Of a DNA stretch of 64,000 bases, positions 43,606 to 53,220 are shown piece after piece; positions within the stretch are counted from its first letter, which is position 1, and each line of letters starts with the position of its first letter. Under the pieces are notes generated by a model. The model worked only from the letters and a program-made list of their open reading frames with translations, had not been told where the DNA came from and ran no database searches. Source of the stretch: Asaia sp003994335. Its GTDB lineage: Bacteria; Pseudomonadota; Alphaproteobacteria; Acetobacterales; Acetobacteraceae. The stretch is from contig NZ_JBBCOR010000001.1 in the NCBI RefSeq assembly GCF_037151175.1, forward strand, positions 124,001 to 188,000. Direction: 5' to 3'. The position numbers were made by a program, and so were the translations under genes.

Positions 43606-46107
43606 TCAGCTGCGGGTGGGGTCGACAAGATCGAAGAAGGGCTGGAGATCGACAGTGAAAAAACGAGGATAGGCCGGATCGCGCTCGAAAAGCGGATGGC
43701 CCGCCCAGCGTTTTTGCATGATCTGGCCTTCCTGGAAGAACCGTGCCTCATGTTCGGGCACATCGTCAGAGCCGCGTGTCAGGCTTTCGTGATGCCAGGC
43801 CACGGCCTCGGCGCAATAGATGATCCTGTGCCCTGCATCCCTGATCCGGAGACAGAGATCGACATCGTTATAGGCGATCTTGAGCTCGATCTCGTCGAAG
43901 CCACCGACTGACTCGAACACCTCCCGACGCACGAGCATGCAGGCTGCGGTGACGGCGGTCACTTCATGGCTGAGCAGGATCCGCCCGATATAGCCGTAAT
44001 CCTCGGGACCGCATCCGCGATGGGCGTGGGCACCGACACCGGCGGGTCCCACGACCACGCCCGCATGCTGAATGGTCTGGTTGGGGTAGAGCAGCCGCGC
44101 GCCGACCGCGCCGACCTGCGGATCGGCGAGGGCCTCGTTGACCATCAGCCGCAGCCAGTTTTTCTCTTCCACGAAGACATCATTGTTGAGAAAAAGCAGG
44201 AAATCGGCGGAGCAGCCATGAGCGGCCAGATTGTTGAGCCGCGAGTAATTGAACGGCTCCTCGATGGTCAGAAAGCGCAGTTTCTCGTGTGCGCCGAACC
44301 TTTCCATGAAAGCATGGGCCTCCGGCGTGACCGACCAGTTATCGATCAGCACGATCTCATAATTGTCATAGGCGGTGCGTTCGAGAAGGGTTTCGATGCA
44401 GCGCTGTGTGATATCGATCTGGTCCTTGAACGGAATGATGATCGACACTTTCGGGGAAGCGCTGAGGCGCCAATCCACGCGATACAGGGTGAGCCCATTG
44501 ATGGAGGAAACAGCGGCCTCATAGCCACACCGATCCAGATGATCCGAAACGGCTTTCACCCCCGCCGCGATGGCATAGTTCTTGTTGCCGACGGTCACAG
44601 CCGTCGAATTGGGAGTCATGCGCCAGTGGTATAGCAGTTCCGCAACATGGCCGATCCGGTCATGGGGAATGATCTCGCAGGCGCGCAGGATGAAATCATG
44701 ATCCTGAGCGCCATCATACTCTGCCCGGAGTGGGCCGATCTTTCGCATGGTCTCGGTTTCGACCATGGTGAGATGGCAGACATAGTTGCAGCCCAGCAGA
44801 TAGCGATAGTTGAAATCGGGCTTGAAGTTGGGGGATTGCCAATTATTGGCCTGATCGACCTTGTCTTCGTCCGAATAGAGTAGGAGGGCGTTTGTCTCCA
44901 GCGCCTTGCGCATCATCGTCTCGATTGCGACATCCACGAGCATGTCGTCATGGTCGAAAAACACCGTGTACAGGCCTGTGGCGGCGTCCATACCCGCATT
45001 GGTAGCGCCTGAAATGCCCAGATTCTTCTCGAGAGGCAGAACGCGGATGCGTGCATCACGGGCGGCATATTCCTGCATCAGTGCAGTGGTCTGCGGGCAG
45101 ACCAACCCGTCATCGATCAGAATCAGCTCCCAGTTGTGCCAGGTCTGACGCAGTACGGACTCGATGGCCGTCACGTAATCAGCCTTGAGAGGCTTGTAGG
45201 TCGGGCACAGGATACTAACGAGCGGCTCCGTCCCCAGGGGGGCCTTCACGCGCAGTAGCGCGGTGCGTTCGCGCAGGGCCGTGTAATAGAGCAGGGCCCA
45301 GCGATCGTAATTGCCGAGATTATACCCGGCGCGCGGGATCGCATTGCGTATTTCGGTGCGCAGCTTTGTCAGTTCACGATGCAGCTTGTCGATGGTCTCG
45401 GCGATATCGAGCAGGCGTGTTTCAAGCGCGTCATCAGCAATCGAGGTGGTGAAGGGGCTGCCCATCAACTCCTCGCTCTCGGGCAGGATCTTGACCGAGA
45501 AGCTGCGCGGAGAAGACCCTCTGAAGCGCTGCGGGATGGGAATGTCGAAACCGCAATTGGGGTTGCAGCCCACAGCCGCTGCTACATCGCCGCGATAGCG
45601 ATCGGCCCGTACCTGTGCCACCAGAACGCCATTGGCGGTCACGGAGACAATGCAATCGCCTCGCCATTCGCTCTCCCCCGGCATCTTCTGGAGAACCCAG
45701 CCTTTCAGAGCGCCCTGTTTGACCCCGTCGACACAGCTCGTATATTCCGGTCGCGCATCTATTTTGAAGCTTTGGGACGTGCGGGCGTTTTCTCCGTTCT
45801 GCTCGGCAATCGGCAGGATCGTCCGGTCCGGCAGGCGTATCGACAGTTCATGCGCCACGCCATCCATAAAGCGAACCGGAATGGTGAAGCTGAATCCGAG
45901 GCGATCATGGGGGGTCTTCAGTGCGGTCTGAACGTCTGATCGGGACTGGTCCGCGAGGATCTGGGCGATTTCCTGGCCGTCTATCAGGACGTGCAGGCGC
46001 ACCGGTTGATAGGGATCCAGACGGTTGACTGCCCAGCCGATCAGTATTTCTTTATGAATACCGTCGCAATAGCCCAAAAACGGGCTGTTTCCCTGGGAGC
46101 TCGTCAT
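43606..46107 (-). CDS. Large glycosyltransferase with two GT2 domains
   Basis: An 833-aa cytoplasmic or membrane-associated glycosyltransferase. The first 190 residues form an unclassified beta-rich region (FLGYCDGIHKEILIGWAVNRLDPYQPVRLHVLIDGQEIA and a similar second stretch, IDARPEYTSCVDGVKQGALKGWVLQ). A GT2 domain follows (EPLVSILCPTYKPLKADYVTAIESVLRQTW, acidic motif DHDD), then a second GT2 domain (SPKVSIIIPFKDQIDITQRCIETLL, motif NNDV, and the C-terminal ND in KIAYNDVDLCLRI). Tandem GT2 enzymes often add two sugars of a repeating unit. The start at 46107 avoids overlap with the divergent gene. Confidence 0.88.
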   Translation of the reverse strand: MTSSQGNSPFLGYCDGIHKEILIGWAVNRLDPYQPVRLHVLIDGQEIAQILADQSRSDVQTALKTPHDRLGFSFTIPVRFMDGVAHELSIRLPDRTILPIAEQNGENARTSQSFKIDARPEYTSCVDGVKQGALKGWVLQKMPGESEWRGDCIVSVTANGVLVAQVRADRYRGDVAAAVGCNPNCGFDIPIPQRFRGSSPRSFSVKILPESEELMGSPFTTSIADDALETRLLDIAETIDKLHRELTKLRTEIRNAIPRAGYNLGNYDRWALLYYTALRERTALLRVKAPLGTEPLVSILCPTYKPLKADYVTAIESVLRQTWHNWELILIDDGLVCPQTTALMQEYAARDARIRVLPLEKNLGISGATNAGMDAATGLYTVFFDHDDMLVDVAIETMMRKALETNALLLYSDEDKVDQANNWQSPNFKPDFNYRYLLGCNYVCHLTMVETETMRKIGPLRAEYDGAQDHDFILRACEIIPHDRIGHVAELLYHWRMTPNSTAVTVGNKNYAIAAGVKAVSDHLDRCGYEAAVSSINGLTLYRVDWRLSASPKVSIIIPFKDQIDITQRCIETLLERTAYDNYEIVLIDNWSVTPEAHAFMERFGAHEKLRFLTIEEPFNYSRLNNLAAHGCSADFLLFLNNDVFVEEKNWLRLMVNEALADPQVGAVGARLLYPNQTIQHAGVVVGPAGVGAHAHRGCGPEDYGYIGRILLSHEVTAVTAACMLVRREVFESVGGFDEIELKIAYNDVDLCLRIRDAGHRIIYCAEAVAWHHESLTRGSDDVPEHEARFFQEGQIMQKRWAGHPLFERDPAYPRFFTVDLQPFFDLVDPTRS

Positions 46108-46251
46108 GAAAAAAATCCCGATACAAGAAAAACTATGTCGAAAACCCAATTTATACTGGATTGGGAGTAGCGAAACGCAGGGTCTGATATGCGTCGCCGG
46201 TGAGAACCGTACGCGCGGAGAAGTCTCATTCTGACCTCGCCCCGCATTCGT

Positions 46252-47196
46252 GTGGTCATGATGCAGCGTGACGAGGGCGCCATGCTGATGGCATGGCTCT
46301 CCTATTATGGCCAGATTTTCGGTTTTGGAAATCTTGTCATCTTCGACAACGGATCGACTGATCCGCTGACCCTGCATCTGCTCGATCAGGCCGCGCGTTG
46401 TGGCGCCACGATCAGACGCGACCACAAACTGCCCGATGACTTTCACGGCAAGGGGCGTCATTTTGCCCGTGAGATCAGGCAATGGGACCGCCTCCACAAT
46501 TACGACTTTGCGTTGCCGGTCGATTGCGACGAGTTTCTGGTGGTTGCGGATGAGGAGGGGATTTCGACCAGTTCGGCAAAGATACACGCCGAATTTGCCC
46601 GGTTGCACGGGGAGAAAAGCGCGTTCCGGATCGGCGGGTCCTTCTTCAATGTCCCGGGCAAGCCGGGCTGGTTTGCCTTCGAGCCCGAATTCATCAAGGG
46701 CTTCGTGGCGGCGCGGACCGTAGGCGTGGTCGATAACGGGCAGCATAATCCCGCCTCGCGCGTGGCGCCCGGCTATGTATTGACACGCTTTGTCTATCTT
46801 CATTGGCATAATCACGATTATGCAGAGATGCGTGGGCGTGCTCGGGTGAAGCTGAGCAATTCTCTGGTTGACCCCGATGATCGGGCAGCGCTGATGCGCT
46901 ACGCGATCACGCCCAATCTGCCCGGTCGTCATCTCGTGAGTGTTCTACTCGAGGACGAAGCGCATTATCGCGACCGCTATAATGGCATGCTGCATCTCTA
47001 TCTGCCCTGGGCAGGTTCGCCCTCCGCCCTCCCGGTTCACGTCGAGAACGGGCCTTCACTTCTGGCGGATGGCCGGGTTTCCAGGCAGTGGTCCGGGCAG
47101 CGATACCTGGAGATGAATGGCGATGTCGCGGGGTGGCCACCGGGGGCGCTCATGCATTTTCTGGTTCATGGCTGGGCAGAAGGGCGTCAATTCTGA
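46252..47196 (+). CDS. Glycosyltransferase family 92/DUF23-like protein
   Basis: A protein of at least 314 aa with GT-A features: VVMMQRDEGAMLMAWLSYYGQIFGFGNLVIFDNGSTDPLTLHLL, PVDCDEFLVV (DxD-like metal site), and FIKGFVAARTVGVVDNGQHNP followed by HWHNHDYAEMR. These mark the DUF23/GT92 group that works on protein- or polysaccharide-linked sugars. GTG at 46252 cuts into the first beta strand, so a rare start upstream, such as the ATT at 46228 after GGAGAAG, may be real. It is divergent from the tandem GT2 gene. A Pho box lies just after its stop. Confidence 0.8.
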   Translation: MVMMQRDEGAMLMAWLSYYGQIFGFGNLVIFDNGSTDPLTLHLLDQAARCGATIRRDHKLPDDFHGKGRHFAREIRQWDRLHNYDFALPVDCDEFLVVADEEGISTSSAKIHAEFARLHGEKSAFRIGGSFFNVPGKPGWFAFEPEFIKGFVAARTVGVVDNGQHNPASRVAPGYVLTRFVYLHWHNHDYAEMRGRARVKLSNSLVDPDDRAALMRYAITPNLPGRHLVSVLLEDEAHYRDRYNGMLHLYLPWAGSPSALPVHVENGPSLLADGRVSRQWSGQRYLEMNGDVAGWPPGALMHFLVHGWAEGRQF

Positions 47197-47198
47197 GA

Positions 47199-47217
47199 GT
47201 GTCATGAAATATTCACA
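47199..47217 (+). promoter_or_regulatory. Candidate Pho box upstream of pstC
   Basis: GTGTCATGAAATATTCACA resembles the PhoB direct-repeat box (TGTCAT, AT-rich spacer, TTCACA in place of TGTCAC). It lies 66 bases before the pstC ATG, right after the stop of the upstream gene, where the pst promoter should be. The match is by eye. Confidence 0.55.
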
Positions 47218-47282
47218 GGCTGGCGGCGGCGAGGCTTGTTGTCTCGCACGGGCTGGAAAGCTACACGACAAACTGGCACAGG

Positions 47283-48308
47283 ATGCCTGACCACCCTGAT
47301 CCCTCCTCGTTTGAGCCAGGACGCAACGACCGTATGACTAGTGCTGCCGCTTCGCGGACCCAGCCTGCACCGATCCAGGAAGCCCGCAAAACTCCCTTCT
47401 GGAAGGGTGACCGGCTGTTTCGTCTGCTCGTGGGGGCGTGCGCCCTGCTCGTTCTGGTGTCGCTGGGCGGTCTGGTTCTGACCATGGCGTTCGGCGGCAG
47501 CAAGGCCTTCGGTGCGTTCGGCCCGGGGTTCGTGTTCAGCAATGTCTGGAATCCTGTCACCAACGAATATGGCGCTCTGGCACCGGTGTTCGGTACGATT
47601 GGCTCGACGCTGATTGCCATTGCCATCGGTGTGCCGCTTGCATTCGGGGCCGCCTTCTGGCTGACCAACATTGCGCCACCCATGGTGGCCGGGGTGGTGG
47701 GGACAGCGGTGCAGCTTCTGGCCGCAGTGCCCTCGATCATTTTTGGTATGTGGGGCTTCTTCGTGGTCGTGCCTTTCATGGCGCAGCATGTTCAGCCCTT
47801 TTTCCGGCATCATTTCGGTCATGTGCCCGGTGTGCGCTGGCTCGTTCATGGCGCGCCCTTCGGATACGGCCTGCTTACGGGCGGTCTCGTTCTGGCTGTC
47901 ATGATCACTCCGTTCGTCACCGCAGTCATGCGTGATGTGTTTGCTGTCATGCCGCCCATGCTCAAGGAGAGCGCCTATGGGTTGGGTGCGACGCGCTGGG
48001 AGGTCATGCGTCGCGTGATCGTGCCCTGGTCGCGCGCTGGCATGATTGGCGGTGTGGTGCTGGGCATGGGCCGTGCCCTGGGCGAGACTATGGCTGTTAC
48101 CTTCGTGATCGGTAATGCCAATACCATCGGCTGGTCGCTTTTCGCCCCGCGCAACACGGTGGCCTCGCTCGTGGCGCTGGAATTCCCCGAGAGTGCCGCT
48201 GGCAGTCTCAAGCTGTCCTCCCTGCTGGCTCTGGGCTTCATTCTCATGCTTCTGTCCTTCACAACGCTGGCCATTGCGCGCTGGCTGCTGAGGGAGAAAC
48301 GCGCATGA
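47283..48308 (+). CDS. pstC: Phosphate ABC transporter permease PstC
   Basis: A 341-aa inner-membrane permease with six to seven helices. The binding-protein-dependent loop MLKESAYGLGATRWEVMRRVIVPWSRAGMIGGVVLGMGRALGETMAV is clear. The large periplasmic loop holds VFSNVWNPVTNEYGALAPVFGTIGSTLIA, as in PstC. A polar N-terminal extension (to about residue 40) precedes the first helix. A second ATG at 47334 would shorten it. The gene overlaps pstA by four bases and heads the pstC-pstA-pstB-phoU-phoB-phoR operon. Confidence 0.96.
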   Translation: MPDHPDPSSFEPGRNDRMTSAAASRTQPAPIQEARKTPFWKGDRLFRLLVGACALLVLVSLGGLVLTMAFGGSKAFGAFGPGFVFSNVWNPVTNEYGALAPVFGTIGSTLIAIAIGVPLAFGAAFWLTNIAPPMVAGVVGTAVQLLAAVPSIIFGMWGFFVVVPFMAQHVQPFFRHHFGHVPGVRWLVHGAPFGYGLLTGGLVLAVMITPFVTAVMRDVFAVMPPMLKESAYGLGATRWEVMRRVIVPWSRAGMIGGVVLGMGRALGETMAVTFVIGNANTIGWSLFAPRNTVASLVALEFPESAAGSLKLSSLLALGFILMLLSFTTLAIARWLLREKRA

Positions 48309-49174
48309 GCAAGTCGATGGGACAGGGCTGGCGCAAGGACCCGCGCGCTACGCAGCGCCTCTTGATGGACCGCCTTGCGACCGGGATGAGCCTGACGGCT
48401 ACGGCTATCCTGGTCCTCGCGCTCGCCTCAATCCTCTGGACACTGCTCTGGAACGGGCTTGCAGGGCTGTCGCTCGCTGCGTTGCTGCATCCCATGGGAC
48501 CGCCCGGCAGCAATGGTGGTCTGGCCAACGCCATTCTGGGTAGTCTTATTCAGACCGCGGTGGCCCTTCTGATCGCCACCCCGGTCGGATTGGGATGCGG
48601 TATCTATCTGTCCGAATTTGGTACCGGATCGAAATTTGCCACTGCCGTGCGTTTCGTGTCGGACGTGCTGCTTTCGGCACCCTCCATTCTGATTGGTCTT
48701 TTTGTCTATCTGGTTCTGGTGGCGCCCTTCGGGCACTTCTCCGGCTTTGCGGGTTCTGTGGCTCTCGCCATTCTGGCAGTCCCCATTATCGTTCGAACCA
48801 CCGAGGACATGCTGCGTCTGGTGCCTGTCGCGATGCGTGAGGCGGGTTCGGCGCTCGGCGCCGCCCATTGGCGCGTCGTGCTGTTCCTGTGCCTGCGCTC
48901 GGCAGCGCCGGGCGTACTCACTGGCATCCTGCTCGCCCTGGCGCGCGTGAGTGGTGAGACGGCACCCTTGCTGTTCACCTCGCTCGGGAACCAGAACTGG
49001 TCTTTCAGTCTCGATAAACCCATGGCAAGCCTGCCTATCGCCATCTATCAATATGCAGGCGCCTCCTATGATGACTGGGTGCGTCTGGCCTGGACCGGTG
49101 CATTGCTGGTCACGCTTGGCGTTCTCGGTATCAATATCATCGTGCGGTTCGGCTTCCGCAGCAAACAGTCATAA
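48305..49174 (+). CDS. pstA: Phosphate ABC transporter permease PstA
   Basis: A 289-aa permease with six helices. It has NAILGSLIQTAVALLIATPVGLGCGIYLSEFG, the EAA loop VPVAMREAGSALGAAHWRVVLFLCLRSAAPGVLTGILLALARVSGETAPLLFTSLGNQ, and LPIAIYQYAGASYDDWVRLAWTGALLVT near the end, all typical of PstA. Together with PstC it forms the channel driven by PstB. Its start overlaps the pstC stop by four bases (ATGA). Confidence 0.96.
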   Translation: MSKSMGQGWRKDPRATQRLLMDRLATGMSLTATAILVLALASILWTLLWNGLAGLSLAALLHPMGPPGSNGGLANAILGSLIQTAVALLIATPVGLGCGIYLSEFGTGSKFATAVRFVSDVLLSAPSILIGLFVYLVLVAPFGHFSGFAGSVALAILAVPIIVRTTEDMLRLVPVAMREAGSALGAAHWRVVLFLCLRSAAPGVLTGILLALARVSGETAPLLFTSLGNQNWSFSLDKPMASLPIAIYQYAGASYDDWVRLAWTGALLVTLGVLGINIIVRFGFRSKQS

Positions 49175-49193
49175 GCAAGAGGACGACACGCTC

Positions 49194-50015
<822 letters not shown>

Positions 50016-50046
50016 GTTTTCCCCAAGCGGGTAGGGACAAGGTATC

Positions 50047-50763
50047 ATGCCAGCGGACAGCCTTCACACCGTCAAGAGCTACGAGCAGGAACTCGATCGT
50101 ATGCGCGCCATGATGGCGCGTATGGGCGGGATCGTTGAAAGTCAGGTAGCCCAGGCGGTCGCCGCAGTAACCGAACATGACGAGGATGCCGCTCAGGCCG
50201 CACCGGCACAGGACCCGCAGGTCGATCTGCTGGAACGCGATGTCGAGGCGCTGGCCATTCGTCTCCTTGCCTTGCGCAGCCCCATGGCGGGCGATCTGCG
50301 TGAGATCGTGGCGGCACTCAAGATCACGGGTGATCTGGAGCGTATCGGCGATTATGCGGCGTCTATCGCCCGGCGCAGCCAGCGTTTCGATCTGGTTGAT
50401 CGTCAGATCTCGCTCTCCGGGCTGCGCAGCATGGGGCGCCTGGTGCAGGAAAATCTGCGCCGCGTGATCGACGCCGTGACCCAGCAGGATTCCGATCGCG
50501 CGACCGAAGTCTGGCAGGCAGATCGCGAGGTCGACGAGTATTACACGGCCATGTTCCGTGAGCTCGTGACCTATATGATGGAAGACCCGCGCAACATAAG
50601 CCCGTGCACCCATCTGCTGTTCATCGCAAAGAACTTCGAACGCATCGGCGATCACACGACCAACATCGCCGAGCGCGTCTATTACGCCGTGACGGGCGAG
50701 AACCTGCCTGCGGTACGCCCGCGTGGCGGTCTGGCCGCAGGGGATGATGTGGTCTCACGATGA
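50047..50763 (+). CDS. phoU: Phosphate signalling protein PhoU
   Basis: A 238-aa protein of two PhoU three-helix repeats (LDRMRAMMARMGGIVESQVAQAV and LVQENLRRVIDAVTQQDSDRATEV), with the acidic metal-binding motifs near ITGDLERIGDYA and NFERIGDHTTNIAERVYY. It links the Pst transporter to the PhoR kinase and keeps the regulon off when phosphate is plentiful. It lies 31 bases after pstB and its stop overlaps the phoB start (ATGA). Confidence 0.96.
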   Translation: MPADSLHTVKSYEQELDRMRAMMARMGGIVESQVAQAVAAVTEHDEDAAQAAPAQDPQVDLLERDVEALAIRLLALRSPMAGDLREIVAALKITGDLERIGDYAASIARRSQRFDLVDRQISLSGLRSMGRLVQENLRRVIDAVTQQDSDRATEVWQADREVDEYYTAMFRELVTYMMEDPRNISPCTHLLFIAKNFERIGDHTTNIAERVYYAVTGENLPAVRPRGGLAAGDDVVSR

Positions 50764-51455
50764 GTGGTTCGCTGGTGAAGATAGTCGTCGTAGAGGACGA
50801 TCCCTCGCTGCAGCTGATGATCCGTTATAACCTCGACAAGCTCGGTTATGACGTCTCGGCCTTTCCCGAAGCCGAGCAGGCCTGGGAGTTCATCTCCCGC
50901 GCCCGCCCCGACGCGATCGTGCTCGACTGGATGCTGCCCGGCATGTCGGGCATCGATCTGTGCAGGCGCATCAGGGGAACGTCGACTCTCCACGATCTGC
51001 CAGTGCTGATGCTCACGGCGCGTGCCGACGAGCAGGATAGTATCCGTGGTCTCGATAGCGGAGCCGATGACTATATCGCCAAGCCCTGCAGTATCGAGGC
51101 GCTCGATGCCCGGCTGCGCGCCTTGCTCCGTCGCACTCAGCCGGTCAAGCAGAACGTGCTGAACTTCGCTGATCTTCAACTCGACCTGCAGACCCACCGC
51201 GCCGAGCGCAATGGGCGGGCCCTGACTCTCGGTCCGACCGAATTCCGGCTGCTCGAGTTTCTGATGCGTCATCCGAGACGAGTTTTTTCGCGTGAGGATC
51301 TGCTTCAGAAGGTCTGGGGTTCGAATGTCCATGTCGAGCTGCGTACGATCGATGTGCATATCCGTCGTTTGCGTCGGGCACTCAATCTGGACGACGAACT
51401 GGATTATGTGCGGACTGTCCGTTCTGCCGGTTATGCGCTTGACGATCAGGCCTGA
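50760..51455 (+). CDS. phoB: Phosphate regulon response regulator PhoB
   Basis: A 231-aa OmpR-family regulator. The receiver has KIVVVEDDPSLQLMIRYNLDKLGYDV (acidic pair), the phosphorylation aspartate in IVLDWMLPGMSG, T in LMLTARADEQD and K in DYIAKPCS. The C-terminal winged helix has LTLGPTEFRLLEFLMRHPRRVFSREDLLQKVWG and VDVHIRRLRRALNLD-like text, as in PhoB. It binds Pho boxes when phosphorylated by PhoR, the next gene. Start overlap with phoU indicates coupling. Confidence 0.96.
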   Translation: MSGSLVKIVVVEDDPSLQLMIRYNLDKLGYDVSAFPEAEQAWEFISRARPDAIVLDWMLPGMSGIDLCRRIRGTSTLHDLPVLMLTARADEQDSIRGLDSGADDYIAKPCSIEALDARLRALLRRTQPVKQNVLNFADLQLDLQTHRAERNGRALTLGPTEFRLLEFLMRHPRRVFSREDLLQKVWGSNVHVELRTIDVHIRRLRRALNLDDELDYVRTVRSAGYALDDQA

Positions 51456-51467
51456 GGAAACGCGCCT

Positions 51468-52613
51468 CTGACTCTTTTTCTCGCCACCCTCCTTTGTCTC
51501 TCCCTGGTCGGGTGGTTCATCTCGTGGCGATACTGGCTCGGCAGGGCACGTCTCGATCGGCATTCGGTTCTGCCCGCTGCTCCGAGACCGCATGAATCGC
51601 CGGCCGCGCCTGCCTTTTGCGAGTTGCTGCCGATACCGGCGGTCCTGCTCGATGGTGGCGGGCGTATCTTCCATGCCAACCGTGTGGCGCATTCGATATT
51701 CGGCGATGCGCTAGGGGCTGTCATTCGCCACCCGGCTGTGCAGTCGGTGCTCTCCACACTGACGCCCGAAACCGGTGTCGTGACCCGTGTGGAGCTGGAT
51801 GTGCCGGTGCGCCGCATCGTTCAGGTGACGTTCCGCCAGTGGCCTGAACGCTTTGCGAGCGCCATCGGATGGCATGAGGGCGTTCTGGCTGTCCTGGAAG
51901 ATTGCTCTGAATTCGAAGTCGTGGACCGCATGCGCGCCGATTTCGTGGCCTATGCGAGTCACGAATTACGGACGCCTCTGGCATCGCTCATCGGGTTCAT
52001 TGAGACCCTTCAGGGACCAGCGTCAGATGATCCTGCTGCCCAGCAGCAATTTCTGGCCATCATGGCAGCGCAGGCGGCGCGTATGGAACGCCTTATCGAG
52101 CGTCTGCTTTATCTGTCGCGTGTTCAGCGTCTTGAGCACATGCGCCCGCACGACATGGTCGCGGCACAGGACCTGATGGACCGTCTTCTGGAAGATAGTC
52201 AGATCCTGATACGCGCCTCGGAAGCACGGCTGATCCTCATGCCGACCGAGGAGGATCTGTTCTTTCCGGCCGATGAGGACCAGATCGTGCAGGTGCTGCT
52301 CAATCTGGTCGAAAATGCTCTCAAATATGGTGGACCGGATGTGGAAATCCGCGTTGGAATCGTGCCCGAGAATGGCAAGGGCGTCGAGATTTCGGTGTCG
52401 GATAATGGGCGCGGCGTCGACAGTCAGCACGTTCCCCGACTGACCGAGCGCTTCTATCGTGTAGAGGGGCGCGCGACCGCTGCCCAATCGGGCACGGGGC
52501 TGGGGCTTGCCATCGTCAAGCATATCGTTGACAGGCATGGCGGTAGGCTGCGCATCGAGAGCGCCCCTGGCAAAGGGATGACCTGCCGCATCTGGCTGCC
52601 CAAAACCAGCTAG
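51468..52613 (+). CDS. phoR: Phosphate regulon sensor kinase PhoR, probable CTG start
   Basis: A membrane histidine kinase of about 381 aa. Reading in frame from the CTG at 51468 gives an N-terminal hydrophobic helix (LFLATLLCLSLVGWFISWRYW) expected of PhoR. That is lost if translation starts at the TTG 51624. AGGAA lies 8 bases before the CTG, at the phoB stop. A PAS-like region follows (LLDGGGRIFHANRVAHSIFG), then the phosphoacceptor in YASHELRTPLASLIG, and ATPase boxes NLVENALKYGG, DNGRGVDS and GTGLGLAIVKHIVD. It phosphorylates PhoB under phosphate limitation. No ATG or GTG exists in frame between phoB and the PAS region. Confidence 0.9.
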   Translation: MTLFLATLLCLSLVGWFISWRYWLGRARLDRHSVLPAAPRPHESPAAPAFCELLPIPAVLLDGGGRIFHANRVAHSIFGDALGAVIRHPAVQSVLSTLTPETGVVTRVELDVPVRRIVQVTFRQWPERFASAIGWHEGVLAVLEDCSEFEVVDRMRADFVAYASHELRTPLASLIGFIETLQGPASDDPAAQQQFLAIMAAQAARMERLIERLLYLSRVQRLEHMRPHDMVAAQDLMDRLLEDSQILIRASEARLILMPTEEDLFFPADEDQIVQVLLNLVENALKYGGPDVEIRVGIVPENGKGVEISVSDNGRGVDSQHVPRLTERFYRVEGRATAAQSGTGLGLAIVKHIVDRHGGRLRIESAPGKGMTCRIWLPKTS

Positions 52614-52753
52614 GGACCGCGGTCTCGGAAAGCGCATCTGTTGGGGGGAAGGAACGGCCTGCTTCTCCGTCAAACAAGCAGTCCACGGGGATGGGGCAGA
52701 GAGTCAGGCCAGGGAAGCCGGGCGAAACTCCGCCCGGACTGATAAAAGCGTAC

Positions 52754-53125
52754 TCAGAACCAGCCGCGCGGATTGCGCATGGGTGCTTCATCGACGAGGG
52801 CAATGACGGGGCGAATCACGCGGATGAGCCACCAGACAAAGAGCAGGCCGAACAGGGCATAGCCGACAATGACGAAGCAGAGCACGCCCGAGATTGCCGC
52901 GCCGAGAAGACCCAGCCAGAACGTGCGGATGGCATAGATGAAATGGCTCTCATAGATCGTGCCCTGCGCCTCACCACGCTTCATATAGGCCACGATCACA
53001 CCGGGAATACTGGTGATGCCGCAGAAGAAGGAGGCGATGAACAGGATATGGACGATCCATGCCCAGCGTCGTGAGCGCTCCGCGCGCGGAGAGGTCGGCC
53101 AGGCCTGTGTGAAACCGGATTGCAT
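52754..53125 (-). CDS. DUF4870-like small membrane protein
   Basis: A 123-aa protein with about three membrane helices (WIVHILFIASFFCGITSIPGVIVAYM, FIYAIRTFWLGLLGAAISGVLCFVIVGYALFGLLFVWWLIRVI) and a conserved-looking ARxxA-type loop, matching the DUF4870 pattern (HFxYxIRTFW). Function is unknown. It interrupts the phosphate cluster, lying on the opposite strand between phoR and pstS. Confidence 0.8.
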   Translation of the reverse strand: MQSGFTQAWPTSPRAERSRRWAWIVHILFIASFFCGITSIPGVIVAYMKRGEAQGTIYESHFIYAIRTFWLGLLGAAISGVLCFVIVGYALFGLLFVWWLIRVIRPVIALVDEAPMRNPRGWF

Positions 53126-53220
53126 GGGCGATTTCAGTCCTTTTACTGTGCTGTGCTAGAATTCAGGTCGGGTCGCGTCGGGCAGGATATCCCGATGCAG
53201 GTTCATGTCGATAAAGAAAA

